Of a stretch of DNA of 64,000 nucleotides, positions 32,620 through 42,306 are shown in pieces (within the stretch, counting starts at the first letter, position 1; each line of letters starts with the position of its first letter). Origin of the DNA: Paenibacillus sp. V4I7 (GTDB taxonomy: Bacteria; Bacillota; Bacilli; Paenibacillales; NBRC-103111); contig NZ_JAUSZD010000002.1 of the NCBI RefSeq assembly GCF_030817275.1, positions 5,332,001 to 5,396,000 of the forward strand, given 5' to 3'. The notes under the pieces were generated by a model. The model did not search any database, had not been told where the DNA came from, and saw nothing but the letters and a program-made list of their open reading frames with translations. Both the position numbers and the translations under genes were made by a program.

Positions 32620-34680
32620 TCAGGCTCCAAATGTGGATTGTACAAAAGGCGCTTCTTTCAAGTGAGGTTTCTGCTTTTGAATCAAGATATTGTACCATAC
32701 CCGTAAAGAGATGATAATCATCAGAATGACGACGATACCGAAGAAGATGGTGAGGGCCGCATCGATATAGTTATTTGTCACAATCTGATGCATGACATCC
32801 ATGTTCTTTGCAGGTGCGATGACTTGGCCTTTGTCAATTCCTTCTTGATATTTCTTCGCTGCCGCTAAAAAACCGATACTTGCGTTTCCGGAAAATGCTT
32901 TTTGAAAGCCGGCAGTCAACGTCGTCACGGAGAGGAATGCAAAAGGAAGGATACCTACCCAAGCGTAGCGAGCTTTGCCCATTTTAATCATAATCGTTAC
33001 TGCTACGGCTAAAGCGATAGCAGCTAGCATTTGATTCGCGATTCCGAATAGCGCCCATAAGGAATTGATACCCCCAAACGGATCGATCGCCCCTTGATAC
33101 AAGAAGTACCCCCAAGCCGAGCAAACAAGCAGCGAAGCAATGAAATTGTATTTGAAATCTTTTGTTTGGCCAAATGGCTTGTAGAAGTTTCCGATCAAAT
33201 CCTGCAGCATAAAACGGCCAACCCGTGTACCGGCATCTACAGCTGTTAAGATGAACACAGCTTCAAATAAAATAGCGAAATGGTACCAGAATGCTTTGGC
33301 TCCATTTAGGAATTTTGCAAAAATCTCAGCCATACCTACGGCAAGCGTTGGTGCCCCGCCTGTTCGCGAGAGGATCGTCTTTTCACCGATTTCTTTGGCC
33401 GTGCTTGTAATCTGATCAGGAGTCAACGTGAAGCCCCATGATGAGATTTTGGCCGCGACGGCAGCTGGATCCGTTCCGATTACAGCCGGTGAAGAGTTCA
33501 TCGCGAAGTAAATGCCGGGTTCTAAGGCACATGCCGCGATCAATGCCATAACAGCGACGAAGGATTCTGCGGCCATACCGGCAAAACCGATAAAAGGGGC
33601 ATGACTTTCTCTATCGATCATTTTCGGAGTCGTACCGGAAGAAATCAAGGAATGAAATCCGGAAACCGCCCCGCAAGCTATGGTAATGAATAGGAATGGG
33701 AATAAATTGCCGGAAAATACAGGCCCGGTTCCATCAATAAATTGGGTCACTGCCGGCATTTTCAGCTCCGGTAAAATGACCATAATGCCGCCAGCAAGTA
33801 AGATGATAACGCCGATTTTCAAAAAAGAGCTTAAATAATCACGCGGTGCAAGAAGGACCCAAACTGGCAAAATGGAAGCAATGAGGCCATAGACAACCAT
33901 CATAATGGCGATTTGTGGAGCTGTGAAGGTAAACATCTGGGATAGCATCGGACTTTCCGCTACATACTGTCCTGACCATAAAGCAATCATCAATAAGACG
34001 AAACCAATGATGGAGCCTTCGATTACTTTACCAGGTCGAATATAACGCATATAAAAGCCCATAAATATCGCAATCGGCATGGTCATGGCGATCGTAAACA
34101 TGCCCCATGGTGATTCTGCTAACGCTTTCACTACGACGAGTCCAAGAACGGCGACGATAATAATGAGGATCGCTAACGTTGCAATGGACGCTAACGTACC
34201 GCTGAATCGACCGACTTCGTCTTTGGCCATTTGACCCAGTGACTTTCCATCTCGACGCATGGATCCAACAAGGGTCACAAAGTCTTGTACGCAGCCAGCA
34301 AGAACGGCCCCGACAATAATCCAGAGAATGCTGGGTAAATACCCCATTTGTGCGGCTAATATCGGACCAACCAGCGGTCCTGCTCCGGCGATGGCCGCGA
34401 AATGATGGCCAAAAAGCACATATTTGTTAGTCGGGACGTAGTCTTTGGCATCGTTATGAACATGGGCTGGGGTTGCCCGTTGATCATTTAACTCGTAAAT
34501 TTTCTTAGCAATGAACCGACTGTAAAAACGGTAACCAAAAGCATACGTACAGATAGCGGCAATGATTAACCAAACTGCCGAGATGTTCTCGCCATTCGAC
34601 AGCGCGAGCATAGCGAAACCAGCTGCACCTAATGCTGCAATCGCACCCCAAATTACATACGAAGTAAATTTGTTTTTCAT
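32620..34680 (-). CDS. cstA: Carbon starvation protein CstA, pyruvate or peptide transporter
   Basis: 686 residues from ATG 34680 (AGGAG eight bases before; GTG 34689 is upstream of the best spacing). Many membrane segments, and family stretches such as HFAAIAGAGPLVGPILAAQMGYLPSILWI near the start and SGFHSLISSGTTPKMI in the middle. Members (CstA, BtsT) import pyruvate or peptides by proton symport. A LytS/LytR-type pair lies directly upstream, as in enteric BtsSR-BtsT, which supports pyruvate. A cre-like site precedes the gene. Confidence 0.92.
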   Translation of the reverse strand: MKNKFTSYVIWGAIAALGAAGFAMLALSNGENISAVWLIIAAICTYAFGYRFYSRFIAKKIYELNDQRATPAHVHNDAKDYVPTNKYVLFGHHFAAIAGAGPLVGPILAAQMGYLPSILWIIVGAVLAGCVQDFVTLVGSMRRDGKSLGQMAKDEVGRFSGTLASIATLAILIIIVAVLGLVVVKALAESPWGMFTIAMTMPIAIFMGFYMRYIRPGKVIEGSIIGFVLLMIALWSGQYVAESPMLSQMFTFTAPQIAIMMVVYGLIASILPVWVLLAPRDYLSSFLKIGVIILLAGGIMVILPELKMPAVTQFIDGTGPVFSGNLFPFLFITIACGAVSGFHSLISSGTTPKMIDRESHAPFIGFAGMAAESFVAVMALIAACALEPGIYFAMNSSPAVIGTDPAAVAAKISSWGFTLTPDQITSTAKEIGEKTILSRTGGAPTLAVGMAEIFAKFLNGAKAFWYHFAILFEAVFILTAVDAGTRVGRFMLQDLIGNFYKPFGQTKDFKYNFIASLLVCSAWGYFLYQGAIDPFGGINSLWALFGIANQMLAAIALAVAVTIMIKMGKARYAWVGILPFAFLSVTTLTAGFQKAFSGNASIGFLAAAKKYQEGIDKGQVIAPAKNMDVMHQIVTNNYIDAALTIFFGIVVILMIIISLRVWYNILIQKQKPHLKEAPFVQSTFGA

Positions 34681-34727
34681 ACCTATCACTCCTAGTAAGT
34701 GTTTTCTTCTCCAAATTGACTATTGGT

Positions 34728-34741
34728 TGATAACGCTTACA
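34728..34741. promoter_or_regulatory. cre-like site before cstA
   Basis: TGATAACGCTTACA matches 13 of 14 positions of TGWAANCGNTNWCA and lies 48 bases upstream of the cstA start, so carbon catabolite control is likely. Confidence 0.65.
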
Positions 34742-34812
34742 AGGAGTATAGCTTGTTTAGTTTCCGAGCGAAATATCTGGAGCGCATCATGCCATATTGG
34801 GGCCCTATGATG

Positions 34813-35556
34813 TTAAATTTCGAGTTTCAAACGCAGCATCTTCACATAATTTCGGCTAACAGGTATGCTGCTTCGCAGTGCGTCATCCATCCGCAGATTA
34901 TACGCTCCGTTGACCCAAGTCTTCATCTCAGCAATGGAAGCCAGGTTGACGAGATAGCTTTTGTGGCAGCGAAAAAAACCGAATGGCTCCAACTTTTGTT
35001 CCAGCTCCACTAACGTATAGGAAACGTTATAGGCTTTATCACGAAGATGAACCTGTACATGTTTGACTTCTTTGCTGATATACATGATGTCCTTCGGTGA
35101 TACATAGGTAATGCCTTCATCCAATTCTAGCGCTAGTTTTACACTTGTCATTCCGGTGGAAGGATGGACTAGGACGCCCGATCCGTTCTGCATTCGAATT
35201 TTACGCAGCTCTCGGAAAACGATAGCTAAGTCTTCTTCGTCGTACGGCTTGAGCATATAGTGAAAAGCACGAAGCTTAAATGCATGAACAGCATATTGAT
35301 CGTACGCAGTGGAGAACACAACCTTCACCTGCGGATTGATCTCTCGTACGATTTCTGCCACTTGAAGCCCATTAAGATCCGGCATGTCCATATCGAGAAA
35401 TAAGACATCCGGTGATTGTTCTTTTACCTTCTTAATTGCATCCATTCCGCTGGTCGCAGGTGTCACCATCTCTACATCTTCGTACTGCTCTAAGAGATAG
35501 ACTAACTCTTCCCTTGCCGGCGCTTCATCATCAGCAATCACGATATTCCAGCCCAC
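34813..35556 (-). CDS. LytTR-family response regulator
   Basis: 247 residues from GTG 35556. A receiver domain (Asp in DVLFLDMDMPDLNG, near 54-58) is joined to a LytTR DNA-binding domain (FFRCHKSYLVNLASI near 210-225). The start lies 6 bases after the kinase stop. It probably activates cstA across the 132-base gap downstream. Confidence 0.93.
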   Translation of the reverse strand: MGWNIVIADDEAPAREELVYLLEQYEDVEMVTPATSGMDAIKKVKEQSPDVLFLDMDMPDLNGLQVAEIVREINPQVKVVFSTAYDQYAVHAFKLRAFHYMLKPYDEEDLAIVFRELRKIRMQNGSGVLVHPSTGMTSVKLALELDEGITYVSPKDIMYISKEVKHVQVHLRDKAYNVSYTLVELEQKLEPFGFFRCHKSYLVNLASIAEMKTWVNGAYNLRMDDALRSSIPVSRNYVKMLRLKLEI

Positions 35557-35562
35557 CTACCA

Positions 35563-37170
35563 TCACCTCACCCAGAATCTAATTTTTGTGCCTTCGCCTG
35601 ACTTACTCTCAATTTCAAGCGGATGCTCTCTTCCGTAATGGTAGATTAGCCGCTGTTCGATATTCCGCAAAGCCATACCGGCGTGTTGTTCCCCATGACT
35701 GTGAAGCCTGACGGTTTCTAGGCCAACTCCATTGTCCTCGACAGTAATACGCGCATGCCGCTTTCCGTCGTCCAGTTCCTCCTTCACCATAAGCTTGATC
35801 ATACCGATTCCCTTCCTGTTTTTGATGCCATGAACAATGGCGTTCTCGACAAGAGGTTGAATCGTAAACGGAGGGATCTGATGATCCAGTAGCCTTTCAT
35901 CGATTTCAGCATAAAATTCCAATTGATCCCCAAGACGTGATTTAATCAAACTAAGGTAAGACATGACCAATTCATATTCGTCACGTATCGTAATCATCCG
36001 TTGGTTACTATGGCTCATGTTTTTGCGCAAAAACTTAGACAAGTGCATCACCATCTGACGGGCCTCTTCCGGTTTAGTACGAATAAACGATTTGACTGTG
36101 TTGAGCACATTAAAAAGGAAGTGGGGATTCATCTGCGCTTGCAGCGAACGAATCTCCGCATCCGCCAGCAGCTGCGACTGTCTCTCGGACTCGACAAACG
36201 CATACTGCTGAGAAAGCAGACCGGCAAGCGAGGACAACATTCGTCTACGAGATGGATTATCATCCTGCTCTCGCTCGAAATACAAGCGAAATTGCCCAAT
36301 CGGACGCTGATTCGGAATATGAATGAATAAGTCGATCCAATGCTTTGTTTTTCTTCCCTCCGCTATCCATGCCGAGCCGTTCTTACTGAAAAATGCACCC
36401 ACGGCCTTCATTTCCTCATTCAAAACTTTCGCGATTTCATGTACGGCCTTCTCGAATTCCAATCGCCAAAGCGGCATCGTCATATCCGCAATTTGCAGTG
36501 CTTTATGAGCATGCTCTGCGCCGATGCGATCCTCTTCGCGCTCCATCGTGTTGTACAGTACGAAATAAAGGGCTACCCCGATGCTGTTAGCGAGAGTCTG
36601 TGGTAAACCAATAAGCGAAACTAGGTTTAATGCATCTCCCCAGGGCTTGGCGAGCGCAAGAATAAGTGCCATTTGCAGAGCTTCAGCCATGAAGCCTACA
36701 AGAAAGGCGAGTTGAATGGACGACACCTTGCGGAAGCGTTTCTTGAACGCTTTGCGGCAAAGTCCAGCCAAGACACCTTGTAGAATAGGCGCAATCATAC
36801 AAGCTACAGCAACAAATCCACCCAAGCTGTAACGATGCAGGCCCGCTGCGACACCAACGATGAGCCCGCTTTTCACACCGCCTAGCAAGCCGGCAATGAC
36901 GACTCCAACGGTTCGAGCATTGGCAATGGCCGCGGTTGGGGCTACTTCGCCGATCCATGGTGCCGGTCGATATGTGTACTCGGAAACCGTCACACCCGAG
37001 TAGGTGGCCAGAATCGCATAAGCAGTGAAAAAGAAAAGAAAACGCCATTGATAGGTCTTGTTACCTTGATAACTCATATAACTGCGCATCCAGCGGCTGC
37101 GAGAAAAGGCAAATGCAAGCGCTATCAAGAATCCAACCCTTTCAATCATATCGACGAACAAATGAAGCAT
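35563..37170 (-). CDS. LytS-type sensor histidine kinase
   Basis: 535 residues. The first 200 form the five-membrane-segment sensor of LytS/BtsS (GLLGGVKSGLIVGVAAGLHRYSLGG and related segments), then a GAF-like domain, then the kinase core with QMNPHFLFNVLNTVKSF (phospho-His) and an ATPase domain with ENAIVHGIKNR and DNGVGLE. LytS relatives sense pyruvate in E. coli and B. subtilis. It is the first gene of the kinase-regulator pair. Confidence 0.92.
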   Translation of the reverse strand: MLHLFVDMIERVGFLIALAFAFSRSRWMRSYMSYQGNKTYQWRFLFFFTAYAILATYSGVTVSEYTYRPAPWIGEVAPTAAIANARTVGVVIAGLLGGVKSGLIVGVAAGLHRYSLGGFVAVACMIAPILQGVLAGLCRKAFKKRFRKVSSIQLAFLVGFMAEALQMALILALAKPWGDALNLVSLIGLPQTLANSIGVALYFVLYNTMEREEDRIGAEHAHKALQIADMTMPLWRLEFEKAVHEIAKVLNEEMKAVGAFFSKNGSAWIAEGRKTKHWIDLFIHIPNQRPIGQFRLYFEREQDDNPSRRRMLSSLAGLLSQQYAFVESERQSQLLADAEIRSLQAQMNPHFLFNVLNTVKSFIRTKPEEARQMVMHLSKFLRKNMSHSNQRMITIRDEYELVMSYLSLIKSRLGDQLEFYAEIDERLLDHQIPPFTIQPLVENAIVHGIKNRKGIGMIKLMVKEELDDGKRHARITVEDNGVGLETVRLHSHGEQHAGMALRNIEQRLIYHYGREHPLEIESKSGEGTKIRFWVR

Positions 37171-37232
37171 CGCTCACACACCTTTTAACATCTTTTAAAA
37201 TAATCCTAGCAGAAATCGTTTGTCCTTGCAGT

Positions 37233-37275
37233 AAAAAAGACCATGATTTCTACGTTTGTAGAAACCTTGGTCTTA
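37233..37275 (-). terminator. Intrinsic terminator of the MFS gene
   Basis: AAGACCA..TTTCTAC pairs with GTAGAAA..TGGTCTT and is followed on the minus strand by six T. Confidence 0.88.
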
Positions 37276-37308
37276 TGTACCCTCTCGATAATCGGGAGGG
37301 TTCGTACA

Positions 37309-38565
37309 TCATTCACTACTCGTCTGCGGCACGACAGGTTGCTTATATTTCAACGAAGGCAGCATAATGAAGACCCCAACTAAAAATAAAGCAGCACTTA
37401 CTAGATAAATGGCTTCAAGCGAGAAGGAAGCTTTGATACTTCCGGCCAAACTCATCGTGATGACCATAGCTCCCATAAACAAAGGATTCAGAATACCATT
37501 CACGCGACCCACGAATGATTCCTCCGTGTTGCCAAGAATCATCGTATTGATACCAATTTGGATAGCGGGCATGACGAGACCGGACAGGAATTGCATAACA
37601 AGTGCTACCCATAACAGATGTGTCATACCAATGACCGCGAACGCCACGACACTTACGGACATCCCGAGTATAAGCAGCGCTTGCGACGACATTTTTTTGG
37701 AAAAGCCCATCGTCAAGCCCCCGCCGATAATCATCGCGACACCATTCGTGGCCATAAACCATTGCAAGTTCTCTTTAGGCAAGCCCAGATTTTCCGTAAC
37801 AAGAAAGATACCAAGTGGACTGATTAGACCAATCGCAAGACCGGCAACAGCAAAGCAGCCTCCCAAAGTAACAAGCATTTTATTCTTGAGCACATACCGG
37901 AAACCTTCGCCCATCTCAGCAAAAATGTGCGTGGATGGAGCTTCCGATCCTTTTTCCGCTTTACGGTCAGCTGGTAGAAATGTTAGGACAAGAGCGGAAA
38001 GCACAAAGCAAATTCCCATGATCGCTATAGCAACTTCGATTCCAAAGGTATAGTACACGAAAGTACCCATAATTGGACCCAAAATCATAAAGATTGCCAT
38101 CATCGATTGAAACAATGACATCCCCATTTGCATTTGAGATTCCGGCACATGAACCTTGAACAGCTTCATCCCGGACGGTTGAGAGAATTGGGACAGGATG
38201 GACGATACTAATGTGGCAAAAAAGATCGCCTTCCATGAACCATAATACAGGGTAATCATAATGACAAACACCGAGGCAGCACTGAGAATATCGCACCAGA
38301 CCATCGTGAGCTTAGGTCTCCATCGATCTGCAAAGGCACCGCCAATGAAAGAGAAAATAAATATCGGCGCAAACTCGGCAACGGAAATCAAGGAAACCGA
38401 GTAAGGATCGTTATTCGTCATGTCGGTTACGTAGAGAAGAATCGCGAAGTTACGAATCCAAATCCCGATTTGGAGGAAGAGACCCGATAACATAATGGAC
38501 TGCACAAAACGATTGGCAAAAAAAGAACGCATCGTTGGCGCAGAATTAGATACTGCTTGAGACAT
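37309..38565 (-). CDS. MFS transporter, macrolide-efflux/enterobactin-exporter type
   Basis: 418 residues from ATG 38565 (AGGGGTG ten bases before; an upstream TTG 38589 is less likely). About twelve hydrophobic segments. Motifs FANRFVQSIMLSGLFLQIGIW and FIGGAFADRWRPKLTMVW match the group of MFS exporters that includes MefA-type proteins. Substrate unknown. It is monocistronic with a strong terminator. Confidence 0.87.
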   Translation of the reverse strand: MSQAVSNSAPTMRSFFANRFVQSIMLSGLFLQIGIWIRNFAILLYVTDMTNNDPYSVSLISVAEFAPIFIFSFIGGAFADRWRPKLTMVWCDILSAASVFVIMITLYYGSWKAIFFATLVSSILSQFSQPSGMKLFKVHVPESQMQMGMSLFQSMMAIFMILGPIMGTFVYYTFGIEVAIAIMGICFVLSALVLTFLPADRKAEKGSEAPSTHIFAEMGEGFRYVLKNKMLVTLGGCFAVAGLAIGLISPLGIFLVTENLGLPKENLQWFMATNGVAMIIGGGLTMGFSKKMSSQALLILGMSVSVVAFAVIGMTHLLWVALVMQFLSGLVMPAIQIGINTMILGNTEESFVGRVNGILNPLFMGAMVITMSLAGSIKASFSLEAIYLVSAALFLVGVFIMLPSLKYKQPVVPQTSSE

Positions 38566-38728
38566 AGAAAAAATACACCCCTTCGACAATAGATTGGTCT
38601 ATAAAACGTCAACTTCATTCCGACGTAACCGGAACTAAAAAAGTTTCATAAGCCTCATCAAATGTAACGAAAAAGGTGCTTAACGTCTAGTGCAATTTGT
38701 CATATGACCGGTCATAAAGTGAAATGAC

Positions 38729-39833
38729 TCAGCGCCCATCCCTCGACATGAGCAGTGCTGCGCCTACAGCTCCTGCGGAGGATCCAAGCGCGGATGTTAC
38801 GAATCGGACCGGGCCAAGAATCGAAGGCAGACAGCGCTCCTCGATAACCTCACGCATCGGACCTAGGAGCGGCTCGCCGATGTGCGAAGCTCCGCCGCCA
38901 ATAATGACCACCTGCGGATTGAGGAGGTGGGAGAATGCTCACGAGCCCGATGCCGAGGGCTCGTCCCGCTTCGCGCAGGATGCCGCTTGCCTCGGCATCC
39001 CCTTCCGCGGCTGCGGCCGCGACCAACCGCGCATCGACGCGGTCAGGGGCGCCTCCCGCAAGCCTCGTGAGGGCGCCGGCAGCGTCGCCGTCGCCTCCCG
39101 CAACGCGGCGCACGTGCTCGGCGCCGCGGCGGCCAATGGCGGTGCCTGACGCGTAGAGCTCCAGGCACCCCACATTCCCGCAGAGGCAGCGTGGCCCATT
39201 TCCATCAATGGAAATGTGACCAAGCTCCCCTGCGTTATGGTTAACTCCGGCGATCAAGCGGCCGCCGGAAATGATGCCCCCGCCGATCCCTGTGGAGATC
39301 GTCACGAATATACAGTCCGGCGCGCCCTCGCCCGCGCCGGCCAGCCATTCGCCAACCGCTGCGGCGGTGGCATCGTTCTCGAGCCGGACCTCGCAAGCGA
39401 AGCGGTCCGACAACACAGCGGCGACAGCAACGTCGCGCCAGCCGAGATTCGTGGCGAAGGTGACGACACCGTTCGCCGTATCAAGCGTGCCAGCGGTGGC
39501 GACGCCAATACCGCGGAGAGCACTGCGGCTGCCGGGCACAGCCGCGAGAATCCCCTCGATCAGGTTACCCAGCCGATCGAGCACAGCTACCTCCCCCTGC
39601 TGCGCAAGGGTGGGGATCTCTTCTCGCGCGATGATGCTGCCATCGTACGCGACCAAGGCGGCCAGCATCTTCGTGCCTCCCAGATCTACCCCAACAAAAT
39701 ACTCCCGAACGAAGACATCTTGTTCTTCTCCGATGTTTTTCATACCTTTTTCTTGTTCGATGCCGTTACCCTTTACAAAAACATCTTGCTTATTTTCCTG
39801 CTCCAATGTCATCTCTTTTTCCCCTTTCCCCAT
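38729..39833 (-). pseudogene. ROK-family sugar kinase, broken by a one-base frameshift
   Basis: The frame from ATG 39833 (GGAGG eight bases before) gives the ROK signatures DLGGTKMLAAL, GTLDTANG, and the cysteine zinc motif CLCGNVGC. At GGG 38929-38931 the frame fails: the ROK continuation (VVIIGGGASHIGEPLLGP to the end at 38729) is in another frame, and removing one G restores NPQVVIIGGG. Start overlaps the NagZ stop by one base (TGATG), so both are co-translated. The N-terminus has an odd near-duplicate, EQENKQDVFVKG and GEEQDVFVRE. The 38900-39750 stretch is GC-rich unlike its neighbours. It could be a true pseudogene or a sequencing error. Function was glucose/GlcNAc kinase or repressor-like. 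Confidence 0.82.
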
Positions 39834-41467
39834 CAATCCAGCCTCCAACCAAGCGGATACTCCTCCGACAATGTCACAGGCAGCCTTCCAACCGCTTTCT
39901 CTTTCCCAAGAAGCACATTCGCGAGAGAAACCATCGCAAGCGGACGGTTTTCATAACAAGCATAATAAGTCTTTACCTCAGGAAATTCAAGTAAATCATA
40001 AGGATTTCTCCCAGCAGCCACGATAACATACGGTTCTTCCATTTGAACTAATTCTTTAACCAACCTGGTTTGTCCTGCTGAGAATGTTGCATTGTATGTG
40101 ACAATGACAATTTGCTTGTTACCCTCACAAGCTTCTAGAACCGATGCTACCTCCGTATCCGAAGGATACAGCCCCAAATAAACCTCCTGAACAGGCTTTC
40201 CGGCTATCTCAGATAAGACACTGCCCAGTGTACCGCTCCGCTCCACAACTTCATCAATTTCAGTTCCCGTTTGTACTTCTGTCCAAATAACTAAAGTAGG
40301 CTCGTTCAGATCCAGCACTTTACCTACTTCATCCTTAACCCGCGTAATACTTTTGCGGCTCAGTTCTTTGGCGAGCAGTTGATGCTCGGGTTTAGAAATA
40401 GGTTCGGTCGGGATGGGTGCTAGCGTATCATAGCGAATTTCTCGCTTATATTTATAGGTCATTATCCGCAGCACAGACTCATCAATTCGCGACTCCGGAA
40501 TACGTCCACTTTCCACCGCAGCTATAACCGCTTCAATGGCAGACACTTGGCGATCCAGTAAATGACTAACCAGAATAAGATCCGATCCAGCCTCAATGGC
40601 ACGTACAGCGCCTTCCGCCACACCAATCCCTTCTGAGATCGCCTTCATCTCCAGGCAGTCTGTTACAATTAACCCTTTGAACTGAAGTTTCTCACGAAGC
40701 AATTCCGTTAAAATGCGATATGACAACGTCGATGGAACACCATTCTCTTCTAGTGCCGTGAAGACGACATGCGCCGTCATAATCGCATCTACTCCGCCTT
40801 CAATCGCTTTAATGAAAGGGGCTAGCTCTAGCTCCATCAACCGCTCCATACTATGGGGCACAACGGGTAGGTCATGATGAGAATCCTCTGACGTATCACC
40901 GTGCCCTGGGAAATGCTTGACTGTGGCTATAACGCCCATATCCTGCAAGCCTTTCACCGCATGTGTGCCCATATCACCCACTAGCGCAGCTGTTTCACCA
41001 TAAGAGCGCACGCCGATAACAGGGTTTAATCGATTATTATTGATATCTAAACAAGGGGCGAAGTTCATGTTCACACCCATTTGGCGTAATTCTTTACCCA
41101 TCACTTTTGAGCTGGCATAAACACCTGCGGGAGCAAAAGAAGCCCCTAAAGCCATGTTCCCTGGCAGCAGAGTTGCTCCTTTTTCAATACGGGAAACCAT
41201 ACCACCCTCTTGATCTACGGCAATGAATAACGGCTGTCCGCCGCTGCGAAGACTCATCGTTTGCAATTCGGATGACAAATGAGCCAATTGGTGAGCATCC
41301 TTTACATTTCGACGAAAATAGATGACACCGCCAAGTCCGTATTCCTCAATTAATTGGGTAATGGACGCATTTGGTTCCAAAGATTCAAAACCGCAAATAA
41401 ACATTTGACCTACTTTTTGGCGCAAGGTTAAAGGATGTTGGTTATTACGTGATGAAGATGACATCAT
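39833..41467 (-). CDS. nagZ: NagZ-type GH3 beta-N-acetylglucosaminidase
   Basis: About 544 residues from ATG 41467 (GGAG six bases before; upstream and next ATGs also possible). The GH3 catalytic (beta/alpha)8 domain has the NagZ signature KHFPGHGDTSEDSHHDLP near 186-203 (His and the Asp/His general acid dyad) and SDLILVSHLLD. A C-terminal GH3 domain follows, with a long alpha/beta extension. No signal peptide is seen, so it acts on imported amino-sugar saccharides (cell-wall or chitin fragments). It is in the operon of the importer at 41491-44554. Confidence 0.92.
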   Translation of the reverse strand: MMSSSSRNNQHPLTLRQKVGQMFICGFESLEPNASITQLIEEYGLGGVIYFRRNVKDAHQLAHLSSELQTMSLRSGGQPLFIAVDQEGGMVSRIEKGATLLPGNMALGASFAPAGVYASSKVMGKELRQMGVNMNFAPCLDINNNRLNPVIGVRSYGETAALVGDMGTHAVKGLQDMGVIATVKHFPGHGDTSEDSHHDLPVVPHSMERLMELELAPFIKAIEGGVDAIMTAHVVFTALEENGVPSTLSYRILTELLREKLQFKGLIVTDCLEMKAISEGIGVAEGAVRAIEAGSDLILVSHLLDRQVSAIEAVIAAVESGRIPESRIDESVLRIMTYKYKREIRYDTLAPIPTEPISKPEHQLLAKELSRKSITRVKDEVGKVLDLNEPTLVIWTEVQTGTEIDEVVERSGTLGSVLSEIAGKPVQEVYLGLYPSDTEVASVLEACEGNKQIVIVTYNATFSAGQTRLVKELVQMEEPYVIVAAGRNPYDLLEFPEVKTYYACYENRPLAMVSLANVLLGKEKAVGRLPVTLSEEYPLGWRLD

Positions 41468-41490
41468 TACACGCTCCATGAATGAGTGAG

Positions 41491-42306
41491 TTAAGATTTA
41501 ATGCTTTCAATGATACGATTCTGCAAAATAAAATAGATCAGCATAACTGGAATAACACTAAACATAATTGCTGCACAGAGCGAACCGTAGTTCATATTCA
41601 ATTGGTCGTAAAAGGCTACCATGCTCACAGGAAGCGTCCTAAACTTTTCCTTCGTTAGAAATAGATTGGCCATCATAAACTCATTCCAATTGTTAAGGAA
41701 ATTGAGCATAAAAACCGTGACAAGTGAAGGTATCGTAATAGGTAAAATGACTCGCCATAAAAGTCCGTAGATGGATAGTCCATCCATGATCCCCGCTTCT
41801 TCTAACTCACTCGGTATGGATTTCAAAAAGGCACTAAAAATAAACACAGTCAAAGGTAAACCCATCGTTACATATGGCAGGATCAAAGCTAAGGGTGTGT
41901 TATATACGTACATGCTGCGAAGGAGCATATATAGCGGGACAAGCAAGGAACCTGCGGGCACAAGCAAAGCAAGCATCAATATACGCTTCAAGAACTTGCT
42001 TAATCGTGGAAATTCCATTCGTGTTAAGGCGTACGCCGTTGCCGTACCAAGAAGCAGCGTCGCCACGGCGGATATCACAGAAATCACTAAACTGTTCGTA
42101 AAATAGTGACCCACATGCGCACCAGTCCAGGCATTCCAATAATTCGAAAACGAGAGTTGCTCTGGAAGGGACCACGGCGAGGCAATGATTTCTTTATTTG
42201 TTTTAAATGAGGAGTTCAATACCCAAAGAAGAGGAAACAAAATAATGCCTATGTACAACATGAGTACAGCATGGAGGAAGACACGGCGATAGCGAATTTC
42301 CTTCAA
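41491..42306 (-). CDS. Sugar ABC transporter permease, MalG type
   Basis: 271 residues, six hydrophobic segments and an EAA loop (EEAGIMDGLSIYGLL). It overlaps the upstream permease stop by four bases. Works with 42303-43187 and the binding protein to import an amino-sugar oligosaccharide (inferred from NagZ). ATPase not encoded here. Confidence 0.93.
   Translation of the reverse strand: MKEIRYRRVFLHAVLMLYIGIILFPLLWVLNSSFKTNKEIIASPWSLPEQLSFSNYWNAWTGAHVGHYFTNSLVISVISAVATLLLGTATAYALTRMEFPRLSKFLKRILMLALLVPAGSLLVPLYMLLRSMYVYNTPLALILPYVTMGLPLTVFIFSAFLKSIPSELEEAGIMDGLSIYGLLWRVILPITIPSLVTVFMLNFLNNWNEFMMANLFLTKEKFRTLPVSMVAFYDQLNMNYGSLCAAIMFSVIPVMLIYFILQNRIIESIKS

Noticed and set aside
38939-40026. 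Several long frames in the GC-rich ROK region
   Set aside because: High GC creates long frames; only the ROK frame has family motifs.
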